64,000 nucleotides of DNA from assembly GCA_047975545.1 (NCBI GenBank), contig JBKEDS010000014.1, positions 80,836 to 144,835 of the forward strand. The letters run 5' to 3'. The first letter of the stretch is position 1; each line of letters starts with the position of its first letter. The position numbers were made by a program, and so were the translations under genes. Under the pieces are notes generated by a model, which did no database searches, was not told the origin of the DNA, and saw only the letters and a program-made list of their open reading frames with translations. Below, piece by piece: positions 23,927-32,801 of this stretch. This DNA is from JBKEDS01 sp047975545 (GTDB lineage Bacteria > Bacteroidota > Bacteroidia > Flavobacteriales > Flavobacteriaceae).

Positions 23927-26911
23927 ATGAAATTTATAACCAATTATAAAAAACAGGCTTTCTTTTTCGCTATTCTGTTTTTTGCCAGCATAGGAATATA
24001 TGCGCAAAATGTAGATATAAAGGGAAAAGTTACCGACGATGCGGGCGAGCCTTTGCCCGGGGTAAGCATTATAGTTAAAGGCACAACAAGAGGGGTTACA
24101 ACCGATTTCGACGGCAATTACAACTTATCGGCTACAAAGGGCGAAACCGTTGTTTTTTCGTATGTGGGTTTTACCAATCAAGAAATTACCGTAGGCAGCC
24201 AAACCAATATTAACGTACAACTAAAACCCGACGTAAGCGAGCTTAACGAAGTGGTAGTAGTAGGTTACGGTACCGTAAGAAAATCCGACTTAACGGGGGC
24301 AACTGGCGTAATTAGCACTAAAAATGTAGAGCTACAACCCATACAACGGGTAGAGGGCGCTTTACAGGGCCGTATGGCCGGTGTGGTGGTATCGTCCAAC
24401 AGTGGTGCGCCCGGTACGGCAGCAAAAGTAAACATCCGAGGCTTTACGGGAAACCCCGTTTACGTTATCGACGGCTTTATCGATGGCGATATTAACGCCA
24501 TAAACCCAAACGACATTCAAAGTATTTCCATTCTTAAAGATGCTTCTGCTACTGCCGTTTATGGCGCAAGGGGTGCCAACGGTGTTATTTTGGTTACCAC
24601 TAAAAACGGCTCAAAATCCAAAGGCATAAACGTAAGCCTTCGTTCCAGCGTTGGCATTTCGGAACTTGCCGACAATTTAAGCCTTTTAAACCCTGTTTCT
24701 TATATGAAAGTGGTAAACATGAAAGCATTAGAGGCCGGAAACTCCCAAATATTCTCGAACCACGACATTGTTAAAGGCCTATCAACACCTGGTTTTGGCA
24801 CCAACTGGCAAGATGAAATATTTAGAACAGCCATATCCAACAACATCGATTTTGCATTAGACAAGGGCTGGGGCGGCACATCGCTTCGATTTTCGTTAAG
24901 CGGAAGGGATGACGAAGGTATTGTTGAAAATTCCGACTACAAACGTTTTACAACCCGTTTGAAATTAAATTCCGACTTAACCAAAACAACAAAATTGGAA
25001 GCTAGTTTTTCGTATGCCAAGGAAAACATTCATAATTTATACCAAGACGAACGGGACAACGGCCAAAACGATGCCGTAAAAGCAGCTATTGCTTGGGCGC
25101 CAAACCTTTCTATTTACAATTCCGGCACGGGTTACTATACGGGAAACCAAGGCTATGGGGCTACCGTTCCTAAAAACCCGGTTTACCTTACCGATGCCGT
25201 AAACCGAAACACGAAATTCGATATTATTAATGCCAGTATTCGCTTAAAACAAGAATTATTGCCCAGTTTAAGCCTAAGTATTTTTGGTGCGGGCGAGTTT
25301 AGGGATGTTAACACCAAAACATTCTCATTGTTCTATCCCGGCGAAAGCTCAACAAACGATTTATACCTTTCCGAGGGCGACCGAAAAAAACTTCAAGGAA
25401 ACATACAGTTAGACTACAACAAAACGTTTGGAGAAGTTCACGACTTAAGCGCTACCTTAGTTTACGAGGTTTTAAGGCGCGAAAACGATGCGTGGAATAC
25501 AAAATATACCATTCCCGAAGGTGAAGGCGAAAGTTTAACCAATGCCACAGGCTCCGAAATTATAAGAACGGAAGCCCCCGAAGGCCAACTTTCGTACTTG
25601 GGGCGGGTAAATTATTCGTTTAAGGATAAATTATTATTAACGGGGTCTATCCGCTTCGACGGCTCCTCGCGATTGCCCAAGGACAACCAATGGGACGAGT
25701 TTGTGTCTGGCGCCATTGCCTATAAAATTTCAAACGAAAATTTCCTAAAAGATTCCAAAACTATTAACGACCTAAAACTTAGGCTGAGTTATGGCGAAAT
25801 CGGGAACGTTAATTCCATAAGTGCTTTCCAAGTCCAAGATTTGGTAAACTCCAATATGGGCGGGTACGTGTTTTCCGGAACTACGGTAACCGATGCCATT
25901 GGTTTTGAAAATGGTGCAAACCGGGTTAATCCATTCCTTAAATGGGAAGTTTCAAGACAATTTAATGCCGGTTTCGATTTAAGTTTATGGCAAGGACTTT
26001 TGGAACTGAATGCCGATTACTACATTAAGTTAACCGACGATTCGCATTTCGACCAACCCGTACCATCCTACTTGGGTGGCGGTAGCGTAAAAACAAACAC
26101 CGGACGAATAAGAAACAACGGTTTGGAACTGCAATTAACCAATAAATGGACACAAGGCGACGATTTTAACATGACCAGCTCCGTTAACTTTAGCTATAAC
26201 ACAAGTAAGGTTTTAAAAATACCCAAACCTTATATTTATGTTGGCAGCAAAGAAAGTGGTTTCGACCAACAATCGCACATCTTAATCGAAAACGATCCCG
26301 TTGGCCTGCTTTGGGGCTACAAATATCTCGGAGCCGACCCCAACACGGGCGAAGCTATTTACGAAGATTTGGACAATAGCGGAAACATAGGTATTGAGGA
26401 CATGCAGGTTATTGGTAACGGCCACCCCGACTTTACTTGGGGCTTTAACACTAATATTGACTACAAAAACTTCACGTTATCGTTATTAATACAAGGTATC
26501 CATGGTCAAGATTCATATAACCTCCCTAAATTAGGCCTTTTGGGCGGTGGTGCCGGGGTTATCGATGCAACATCTACCGATATTCTTAACAGTTGGTCGT
26601 TTAACGAAAACGGAAGCCTGCCATCTTTAAACGCACTTTACAGGGGGCAGTCGTCTTTGTTTGTTGAAGATGCCAGTTTTATACGTTGCCGAAACATTAC
26701 CTTGGCCTATAACTTTGCCGATAATTTTTTAAACAAATTATCCATTAAACGGGCAAGGATTTATGGAAGCGTACAAAACCTATTTACCATAACCGACTAT
26801 ACGGGTTACGACCCCGAAGCCAGATCGGGCTCCAACTTAGCCCCCGGAATAGACCGAGGCTCGTTCCCCGTACCAAGAACCTATACAATTGGATTAGATT
26901 TAAACTTTTAA
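23927..26911 (+). CDS. SusC/RagA-type TonB-dependent transporter 2
   Basis: Second outer-membrane glycan importer, 994 residues. It has a signal peptide (about 1-26, ending GIYAQ), a CarboxypepD-regulatory-like domain (DIKGKVTDDAGEPLPGV), a plug domain with the TonB-box-like region LNEVVVVGYGTVRKSDLTGA and the SILKDASATAVYGARGANGVI segment, then a beta barrel ending RTYTIGLDLNF. It differs clearly from SusC1, so the locus has two non-redundant importers, perhaps for oligosaccharides of different size or sulfation. Its susD partner begins three bases after its stop codon. Confidence 0.96.
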   Translation: MKFITNYKKQAFFFAILFFASIGIYAQNVDIKGKVTDDAGEPLPGVSIIVKGTTRGVTTDFDGNYNLSATKGETVVFSYVGFTNQEITVGSQTNINVQLKPDVSELNEVVVVGYGTVRKSDLTGATGVISTKNVELQPIQRVEGALQGRMAGVVVSSNSGAPGTAAKVNIRGFTGNPVYVIDGFIDGDINAINPNDIQSISILKDASATAVYGARGANGVILVTTKNGSKSKGINVSLRSSVGISELADNLSLLNPVSYMKVVNMKALEAGNSQIFSNHDIVKGLSTPGFGTNWQDEIFRTAISNNIDFALDKGWGGTSLRFSLSGRDDEGIVENSDYKRFTTRLKLNSDLTKTTKLEASFSYAKENIHNLYQDERDNGQNDAVKAAIAWAPNLSIYNSGTGYYTGNQGYGATVPKNPVYLTDAVNRNTKFDIINASIRLKQELLPSLSLSIFGAGEFRDVNTKTFSLFYPGESSTNDLYLSEGDRKKLQGNIQLDYNKTFGEVHDLSATLVYEVLRRENDAWNTKYTIPEGEGESLTNATGSEIIRTEAPEGQLSYLGRVNYSFKDKLLLTGSIRFDGSSRLPKDNQWDEFVSGAIAYKISNENFLKDSKTINDLKLRLSYGEIGNVNSISAFQVQDLVNSNMGGYVFSGTTVTDAIGFENGANRVNPFLKWEVSRQFNAGFDLSLWQGLLELNADYYIKLTDDSHFDQPVPSYLGGGSVKTNTGRIRNNGLELQLTNKWTQGDDFNMTSSVNFSYNTSKVLKIPKPYIYVGSKESGFDQQSHILIENDPVGLLWGYKYLGADPNTGEAIYEDLDNSGNIGIEDMQVIGNGHPDFTWGFNTNIDYKNFTLSLLIQGIHGQDSYNLPKLGLLGGGAGVIDATSTDILNSWSFNENGSLPSLNALYRGQSSLFVEDASFIRCRNITLAYNFADNFLNKLSIKRARIYGSVQNLFTITDYTGYDPEARSGSNLAPGIDRGSFPVPRTYTIGLDLNF

Positions 26912-26914
26912 GAC

Positions 26915-28474
26915 ATGACTAAATACATAATTAACAAAATAACAATAATTGCACTGGCTTTGCTTATGGTATCGTGCGCAGACGATATTTTAAAGGAAGA
27001 ATCGACCATAAACACGCCCACGGACAGTTATTTTCAAAGTTTTAACGACCTCGATGCCGTTGTTACGGCAACCTACAAACAACTTGTTACCGCCGCTTGG
27101 GGCACGGGAATGGGCAGCGCCAGATCGCGTACCGTATTTATGGGTGCCGATGATTTTACTTCGCAGGCCACAGGAAATAAAGGCGATTTTAAAGAAAGTG
27201 ATTTGTTAAATATTTCGCCCTCGAACACCGGTATTTCAAGTACCGGTTGGGATATGCCCTATCGCGTTATACAGCAAGCTAACTTTGCCATTGCCGGACA
27301 ACAAATTTTACTATCCAACAGCGAAAACAGTACGGAAATAAATTCCAGAGCTGCCGAAGCATACACTTTAAGGGCTTGGGCTTATTTTAGGCTGGTACGT
27401 TTGTATGGCGATTTACCTTTGGTATTAGACTATAGGTACAGCCCTGCTACGAGCAGCCTGTCAAGATCGTCCGTAAGCGATGTTTATACCCAAATTTTAA
27501 GCGATTTGGAATTTGCCATAGAACACCTCCCGGAAATCCAAACCGAAAGGGCCCGACTAAGCAAATGGGCTGCCAAGGCTATACGCTCCAAAGTATACCT
27601 TACCATGGCGGGATGGCCCCTTAAACAAACCGAAAATTACGCCAAGGCCCTATCCGATGCCGAGGATATTTTAAACAACGGCCCTTTTGAATTTGAAAGT
27701 ACGTTTTCCGATATTTTTAAAGAAGCTCGGGAAGACAGCAATACCGAATATATTTGGCAACTTAAATTTTGTAACGAGGTAGATTGCCCCGGTTCCGGCC
27801 TTTTCCACGTATTTGCGTTAAGACCACAAAAACCAAATTTCATAGGCGGATTTGGCGATTTATTTGTTGAAAAAGCATTTTACAACAAATACCCCGAAGG
27901 CAGCAGAAAGGACTTTACTTTTTTAAGCCAAGTTATCGATGCAACCGAAGGTGTTAAAACTTGGGAGAATTTCGATGTTAAACACCCTTTTCTAAGCAAG
28001 TTTTACGATACTTATTTCAACAAAAACATAGCATGGCAAAGCCAGGAAAATATATTGCCCGCCATGGTAGGTATCGATTTCCCTCTGTTTAGGATTACCG
28101 AAATTATGTTAATTTATTCCGAAGCCCACATTATGGGCGGAGGCGGAAATGCTACTACGGCATTAAACTACTTAAACATGGTTAAACGGCGCGGTAAAGG
28201 CGTTGCCGTAAATACTGCCGATGCCGACGACGCAACAAGCCTTACGCAACAAGCTATAATAGATGAGCGCGGTTGGGAATTTATAGGTGAAATGAAACGC
28301 TGGTTCGACCTCACCAGAACCGAAACCTTAGCCAGCGCCTTGGCGGATAGGGATGAGCCTTCGGACATGACCCTATTAGGAAGCCCTTCGGATAAAAACA
28401 GATATTATTTACCAGTTCCAGCGCTTGAAATTCAGTATAACCCGAATTTAGAACCACAAAATCCAGGGTATTAA
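26915..28474 (+). CDS. SusD/RagB-type glycan-binding lipoprotein 2
   Basis: A 519-residue surface lipoprotein (lipobox LLMVSC, C21) that partners SusC2. The family helix AEAYTLRAWAYFRLVRLYGDLPLV is present near residue 150, and the C-terminal RagB domain shows LNYLNMVKRRGKG, DERGWEFIGEMKRWFDLTRT and the closing PNLEPQNPGY. The three-base gap to susC2 indicates tight co-expression. The locus ends after this gene: a copy of the 67-base repeat and then a strong intrinsic terminator follow. Confidence 0.96.
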   Translation: MTKYIINKITIIALALLMVSCADDILKEESTINTPTDSYFQSFNDLDAVVTATYKQLVTAAWGTGMGSARSRTVFMGADDFTSQATGNKGDFKESDLLNISPSNTGISSTGWDMPYRVIQQANFAIAGQQILLSNSENSTEINSRAAEAYTLRAWAYFRLVRLYGDLPLVLDYRYSPATSSLSRSSVSDVYTQILSDLEFAIEHLPEIQTERARLSKWAAKAIRSKVYLTMAGWPLKQTENYAKALSDAEDILNNGPFEFESTFSDIFKEAREDSNTEYIWQLKFCNEVDCPGSGLFHVFALRPQKPNFIGGFGDLFVEKAFYNKYPEGSRKDFTFLSQVIDATEGVKTWENFDVKHPFLSKFYDTYFNKNIAWQSQENILPAMVGIDFPLFRITEIMLIYSEAHIMGGGGNATTALNYLNMVKRRGKGVAVNTADADDATSLTQQAIIDERGWEFIGEMKRWFDLTRTETLASALADRDEPSDMTLLGSPSDKNRYYLPVPALEIQYNPNLEPQNPGY

Positions 28475-28530
28475 AAAGGAATTTTTAAAATAAAACTAAT
28501 GTTGTGCAATCATATTCTGACAAATAAAGA

Positions 28531-28597
28531 TTGCTTCCTCCTTTGTCGTCGCAATGACGTCATCGCAAGAGGAGGTACGACGACGAAGCGAACTCTT
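28531..28597. repeat. second copy of the 67-base intergenic repeat
   Basis: TTGCTTCCTC ... GAACTCT matches 23675-23741 at most positions and shares the central palindrome ATGACGTCAT. Similarity continues to the right (TTAACATAA), but the left flank lacks the long inverted arm of the first copy. The rest of the 318-base gap (28475-28792) holds only the terminator at 28644-28677. Confidence 0.75.
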
Positions 28598-28643
28598 ACA
28601 AAGTTTTAAAGTTAACATAACACTAATTATAGCAAACAGTTTT

Positions 28644-28677
28644 AAGGAGATAGTTTTTTACTATCTCCTTTTTTTAT
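28644..28677 (+). terminator. intrinsic terminator closing the susC2-susD2 unit
   Basis: AAGGAGATAG (28644-28653) pairs perfectly with CTATCTCCTT (28661-28670) and is followed by a T-run. Confidence 0.85.
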
Positions 28678-28792
28678 TGCTATTACAATTACGTACCTTT
28701 ACTACAAAACACGGTTATAGTGTAGCACTTTTAATAGGTATTCTATATAACATAAAGCTGAAATACAATCCAAAGAAAACATAATATTTAAC

Positions 28793-30106
28793 ATGAAATG
28801 GTATTATAGTTTAGTAATATTGCTTTTGTACGCAGCTACGCAAGCCCAAACATTCAACCCTAAAACTTTAAACCTTTATTTTGAATCATTAGAGGTAAAC
28901 AACAAGTTTATGGGAAGTGTTTCACTTTTTAAAAACGACCATATTGTATACAGCAAACAATTGGGTTTTGCCAATATTGAAACCAAAAAAAAACCAAACG
29001 ACAGCACAAAATACCGTATTGGTTCTATTTCAAAAACAGTTACGGCAACCTTAGTTTTTAAAGCCGTAGAGGAAGGCCTACTAAACCTTAACGACACTAT
29101 AGCCAATTATTTCCCCACACTACCAAACGCCAATACCATTACAATACGCCACTTACTTAGCCACAGTAGCGGCATAGGCGATTACACAAATAACAGTGCT
29201 TTTTTGGAATATCGAACCGAACCGAGAACCAAACAGGAAATGCTTGTTTTAATTTCCAAAAGCGGCCAAAATTTCAAACCCGGCATAAAGCACGAATACA
29301 GTAATTCCAACTACTTGCTGCTATCGTACATATTACAAGATGTTTACAATAAACCCTACGGCGAAATTGCGAACGAAAAAATAATACGCCCCTTAAACCT
29401 AAAGCACACCTACCTAAGCGAAAAAATTAACGCAAACAACAACGAAGCCTATTCCTATTTATTTTTAGAGCAGTGGAACAAAGCCCCCGAAACCAATGCC
29501 AGCTTAGCCCTTGGCGCCGGAAGCCTGGCCGCTACCCCAAACGATTTGTTGGTGTTTGCCCATGCCCTATTTTCAAGCAACATTATTTCCAAGGAGCATG
29601 TTACCTTAATGTCCACCATAAACGAAAGTTTTGGCCTTGGTCTATTCGCAATGCCCTATTACGATAAATTTTGTCTTGGACATGGTGGAAAAATAGATGG
29701 GTTTAATTCGCTTTTTGGATATTTCCCCGACGACAAAATAGGTTTCGCCATTATGTCCAACGGTACAAATTTTGACAACAACCAAATAGCCATAGCACTT
29801 TTAAATGCCGTTTTTAACAAACCTATTACCATACCCACGTTTAAAACCTACGACTACCAAACCGAAGAACTGGACCAATACTTGGGAACGTACAGCAAGC
29901 CTAATTTTCCGTTAAAAATCAGGATTTTTAAAAAGGGCACCCTATTGTTTGCCCAAGCCAGCGGCCAACCGGAATTTAACTTAACGGCCACCGAAGAACA
30001 TATTTTTAAGTTCGATCCGGCAGGAATAATTATGGTATTCAACCCCGAAAAGAACGAACTTACCCTAAAACAAAACGGCGGGATATTCGTGTTTAAAAAA
30101 GAATAA
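28793..30106 (+). CDS. serine hydrolase, beta-lactamase class C / S12 family
   Basis: A secreted 437-residue protein (signal peptide about 1-18, ending TQAQ) of the beta-lactamase-like fold. The nucleophile motif SxxK is S78-I-S-K81 in RIGSISKT, the second motif YxN is Y169-S-N171, and HGG in HGGKIDGFNS takes the place of the KTG motif. A small C-terminal beta domain (about 350-437) resembles those added to esterases and D-aminopeptidases of this family. It is just downstream of the PUL but beyond a terminator, so it may not belong to it. Possible roles are peptidase, esterase or transesterase; true beta-lactamase activity is unlikely to be its main role. Confidence 0.85.
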   Translation: MKWYYSLVILLLYAATQAQTFNPKTLNLYFESLEVNNKFMGSVSLFKNDHIVYSKQLGFANIETKKKPNDSTKYRIGSISKTVTATLVFKAVEEGLLNLNDTIANYFPTLPNANTITIRHLLSHSSGIGDYTNNSAFLEYRTEPRTKQEMLVLISKSGQNFKPGIKHEYSNSNYLLLSYILQDVYNKPYGEIANEKIIRPLNLKHTYLSEKINANNNEAYSYLFLEQWNKAPETNASLALGAGSLAATPNDLLVFAHALFSSNIISKEHVTLMSTINESFGLGLFAMPYYDKFCLGHGGKIDGFNSLFGYFPDDKIGFAIMSNGTNFDNNQIAIALLNAVFNKPITIPTFKTYDYQTEELDQYLGTYSKPNFPLKIRIFKKGTLLFAQASGQPEFNLTATEEHIFKFDPAGIIMVFNPEKNELTLKQNGGIFVFKKE

Positions 30107-30163
30107 TACCTATTTTATATTGAAATGAACCTTAAATTATTTTGATGTGAAATTGGTATAACC

Positions 30164-31168
30164 CTAAGCAAATATTTTCACCAGCAATTCTTTCAACAAA
30201 TCGCCCTGCGGTACGGCATTTGCACCCACGCCCTTACTTTTTACGTCGAACTCCCGAAGCGTGGCTATAACGCCGCTTACTTTTTTCATGGGATAATTTC
30301 TGGCGGCATTAATATACTCGTTAACAAAATACGGGTTAATGCGCAATGCCGAAGCCACGTTTCTTGGCGATTTGTCGCCCATACCATGAAAGTGCAACAG
30401 TTGTGAAAAAAAAGCAAACAACAACGACACCGTTACCACCATGGGGTTGTCCTTGGGGTTATCGGCAAAATAATTAATAATACGGTAGGCCTTTATTTCG
30501 TTGCGCTCGCCAACAGCCTTGCGCAATTCAAAATTATTAAAATCCTTGCTTATGCCTATATTAACCTCGATCTGCTCGGGTGTTATTTGGGTGCCTTTGG
30601 GCAAAATTATTTTAAGTTTTTCCAGTTCGTTGTTTATCTTGCTCAAATCGGTTCCCAAAAACTCGACCAACATTTGCGCCGCCTTGGGCTCTATACTGTA
30701 ATTATTGGACGATAGCACGCGGCGAATCCAATCGGCTACTTGGTTTTCGTAAAGTTTTTTACTTTCAAAAACCACGCCCGTTTTGCTAAGCGTTTTGTAA
30801 AGCGCCTTGCGTTTGTCTATGGTTTTATACTTGTAGTTTAAAACCAAAATGGTTGTGGGCTGCGGTTGTTTGGCATAATTGGCAAGGTTTTCAATAGTTC
30901 TTGATAAATCCTGTGCTTCCTTTACAATAATTACCTGATGCTCGGCCATCATGGGGTAACGCTTGGCATTGCTTACAATATCATCGACCGAAACATCCCG
31001 CCCATAAAGCACCATTTGGTTAAACCCCCGTTCTTCTTCGGTTAAAACCTGGTTTTCTATATAATCGGAAATCCTGTCGATATAGTACGGCTCCTCGCCC
31101 ATTAAAAAGTATACGGGCTTTAGCTTTCCATTTTTAATATCGTTTACAATTTGTTTTACTTCGTCCAA
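30164..31168 (-). CDS. holA: DNA polymerase III subunit delta
   Basis: Clamp-loader delta subunit of 334 residues that opens the beta sliding clamp. Visible features are the N-terminal NGKLKPVYFLMGEEPYYIDRI, the AAA+-like core with EHQVIIVKEAQDL, and the C-terminal helical collar domain. Translation appears to start at a TTG (31168, MDEVKQ); there is no in-frame ATG before an upstream stop. It is divergent from the HsdR-N-like gene, an arrangement I recall as common in flavobacteria. Confidence 0.93.
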   Translation of the reverse strand: MDEVKQIVNDIKNGKLKPVYFLMGEEPYYIDRISDYIENQVLTEEERGFNQMVLYGRDVSVDDIVSNAKRYPMMAEHQVIIVKEAQDLSRTIENLANYAKQPQPTTILVLNYKYKTIDKRKALYKTLSKTGVVFESKKLYENQVADWIRRVLSSNNYSIEPKAAQMLVEFLGTDLSKINNELEKLKIILPKGTQITPEQIEVNIGISKDFNNFELRKAVGERNEIKAYRIINYFADNPKDNPMVVTVSLLFAFFSQLLHFHGMGDKSPRNVASALRINPYFVNEYINAARNYPMKKVSGVIATLREFDVKSKGVGANAVPQGDLLKELLVKIFA

Positions 31169-31213
31169 AATAGTTTCGCTTAAAACATTAATACCTTAAC
31201 CCAAAATAAGGCG

Positions 31214-31243
31214 TTTGGTATTCTATTAAATATATTAACTTTG
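31214..31243 (+). promoter_or_regulatory. promoter of the HsdR-N-like gene
   Basis: TTTG (31214-31217), 18-base spacer, then TAACTTTG (31236-31243): a good match to the Bacteroidota -33/-7 consensus, 19 bases before the TTG start codon. Confidence 0.65.
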
Positions 31244-31262
31244 AAAACGTAAAACACGAGCC

Positions 31263-31706
31263 TTGCAAATACTTAATTTTCCAAAGTTTCCATTCCGTTT
31301 CAAAAATAGCGAAAATAAAGCGTTCATATTCGATTGTATCCGCAAAAAATTTGTGGTGCTACAACCCGAGGAATGGGTTAGGCAGCATTGTGTTATGTAT
31401 TTAATTACGGTAAAAGGTTTTCCTAAATCGTTAATAAACGTTGAAAAAGAACTCGTTATAAACGGTTTAAAAAAGCGCTACGATATTGTTGTTTTCAACA
31501 CCAACGGAAGTATACGTTTAATTGTTGAATGCAAAGCCCCTTCAATAATTATAAACCAACAAGCATTCGACCAAATTGCCCAGTACAATAAAATACTAAA
31601 TGCCGAGTTTTTGATGGTTACCAACGGGTTAAATCATTATTATTGCCAAATGGATTTTAATAACGAACGCTACGACTTTTTAAATGATATTCCCGATTAT
31701 GCTTAA
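31263..31706 (+). CDS. solo type I restriction HsdR N-terminal-domain protein
   Basis: A 147-residue protein made of one nuclease-like domain of the HSDR_N type. The PD-(D/E)xK-like core is visible: KRYDIVVFNTNGSIRLIVECKAP, with Asp and Glu-Cys-Lys as candidate catalytic residues. There is no helicase, methylase or specificity subunit nearby, so it is not a restriction system. It starts at a TTG (31263) just after a good promoter and overlaps the following glycosyltransferase gene by eight bases. Its position next to holA suggests a DNA-repair or replication role, which is an inference only. Confidence 0.8.
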   Translation: MQILNFPKFPFRFKNSENKAFIFDCIRKKFVVLQPEEWVRQHCVMYLITVKGFPKSLINVEKELVINGLKKRYDIVVFNTNGSIRLIVECKAPSIIINQQAFDQIAQYNKILNAEFLMVTNGLNHYYCQMDFNNERYDFLNDIPDYA

Positions 31707-32703
31707 AAACGAAGCATTAAAAATAGCCGTGGTAATACTAAACTGGAACGGAAAACCGCTTTTAGAACAGTTTCTGCCCTCGGTATTGGCCTATTCCGGA
31801 AATGCCGATATTTATGTGGCCGACAATGCTTCTACCGATGGTTCGGTTGCTTTTGTACAGGCCTATTTCCCTTCAATAAACATTATACAAAACACCGAAA
31901 ACGGTGGGTATACAAAAGGGTACAACGAGGCATTGAAATATATAAATGCCGATATATTTTGCCTTTTGAACAGCGATGTTGAAGTTACCCCAAACTGGTT
32001 ATTGCCCGTTATTGAAACCTTTAACAACAAACCCAATACAGCCATTATCCAACCCAAAATTTTAGATTTTAAAACGAAGGATTACTTTGAATATGCCGGG
32101 GCTGCTGGTGGATTTATAGACAAATATGCTTTTCCCTACTGCAGGGGACGCATTTTTAGCACTATTGAAAAAGATTGTGGCCAGTACAACGACATTGCCG
32201 ATGTGTTTTGGGCATCGGGCGCATGCTTGTTTGTTCGGTCGGCTATTTTTAAACAATTAAACGGTTTCGACGCGCGCTTTTTTGCCCATTTCGAGGAAAT
32301 AGATTTGTGTTGGCGCGCTAAAAACGCAGGTTACACCGTAACTTATGTAGGCACTTCGGCCGTTTACCATGTTGGCGGGGCAACACTTAACAATGCCAAC
32401 CCAAAAAAAACGTTTTTAAACTTTAGGAACAGTTTAATAAGCTTAACCAAAAATGTTCCAAAAAATGTATTCCCGACACTTTTAATTAGGCTTTTTTTAG
32501 ACGGTATAGCGGGCGTAATGTTTATATTCCAGTTAAAACCCCGGCACACGTTAGCCATAATTAAAGCGCATTTTAGCTTTTACGCCCATTTAAAATCTAT
32601 ATTGAAACAGCGTAAACACAGTAATAAAACTATCAATTACTTTAAAGTAAAAAGTATTGTAACCGAGTATTTTATTTTCGGAAAAAAGACCTACAGAAGT
32701 TAA
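31699..32703 (+). CDS. family 2 glycosyltransferase
   Basis: GT-A-fold enzyme that transfers a sugar from a nucleotide-sugar to a glycan or lipid acceptor. It shows the N-terminal KIAVVILNWNG, the NASTDGS turn, the CLLNSDVEVTPNW metal-binding region and EEIDLCWRAKNAGY, typical of rhamnosyltransferase-like GT2 enzymes. A hydrophobic segment near residues 255-275 suggests membrane association. The ATG at 31699, overlapping the upstream stop codon by eight bases, gives a conventional start; the open frame also allows 31684. Acceptor and donor are unknown. Confidence 0.9.
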   Translation: MLKNEALKIAVVILNWNGKPLLEQFLPSVLAYSGNADIYVADNASTDGSVAFVQAYFPSINIIQNTENGGYTKGYNEALKYINADIFCLLNSDVEVTPNWLLPVIETFNNKPNTAIIQPKILDFKTKDYFEYAGAAGGFIDKYAFPYCRGRIFSTIEKDCGQYNDIADVFWASGACLFVRSAIFKQLNGFDARFFAHFEEIDLCWRAKNAGYTVTYVGTSAVYHVGGATLNNANPKKTFLNFRNSLISLTKNVPKNVFPTLLIRLFLDGIAGVMFIFQLKPRHTLAIIKAHFSFYAHLKSILKQRKHSNKTINYFKVKSIVTEYFIFGKKTYRS

Positions 32704-32755
32704 CAATTATTAGCAAAAGTTTTGTTAAGTATGTTAAAATTTATTCAATTTTATA

Positions 32756-32763
32756 TACTTTTG
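32756..32763 (+). promoter_or_regulatory. -7 box of the OmpA-family gene
   Basis: TACTTTTG fits TAnnTTTG and lies 38 bases upstream of the ATG. No convincing -33 TTTG is at the proper distance. Confidence 0.55.
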
Positions 32764-32801
32764 CATCATTGAAACAGAAACCTTTAACATTTAAAATAAT
32801 T

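Noticed and set aside
28554..28784. 76-codon plus-strand frame downstream of susD2.
   Set aside because: It runs through the 67-base repeat and the intrinsic terminator; not a gene.
28793..30106. Antibiotic-resistance beta-lactamase.
   Set aside because: The SxxK/YxN/HGG pattern with an extra C-terminal domain is typical of esterase or peptidase relatives of class C; no resistance role can be supported.
31263..31706. Restriction-modification system.
   Set aside because: Only an HsdR-N-like domain is present; there are no helicase, methyltransferase or specificity genes nearby.
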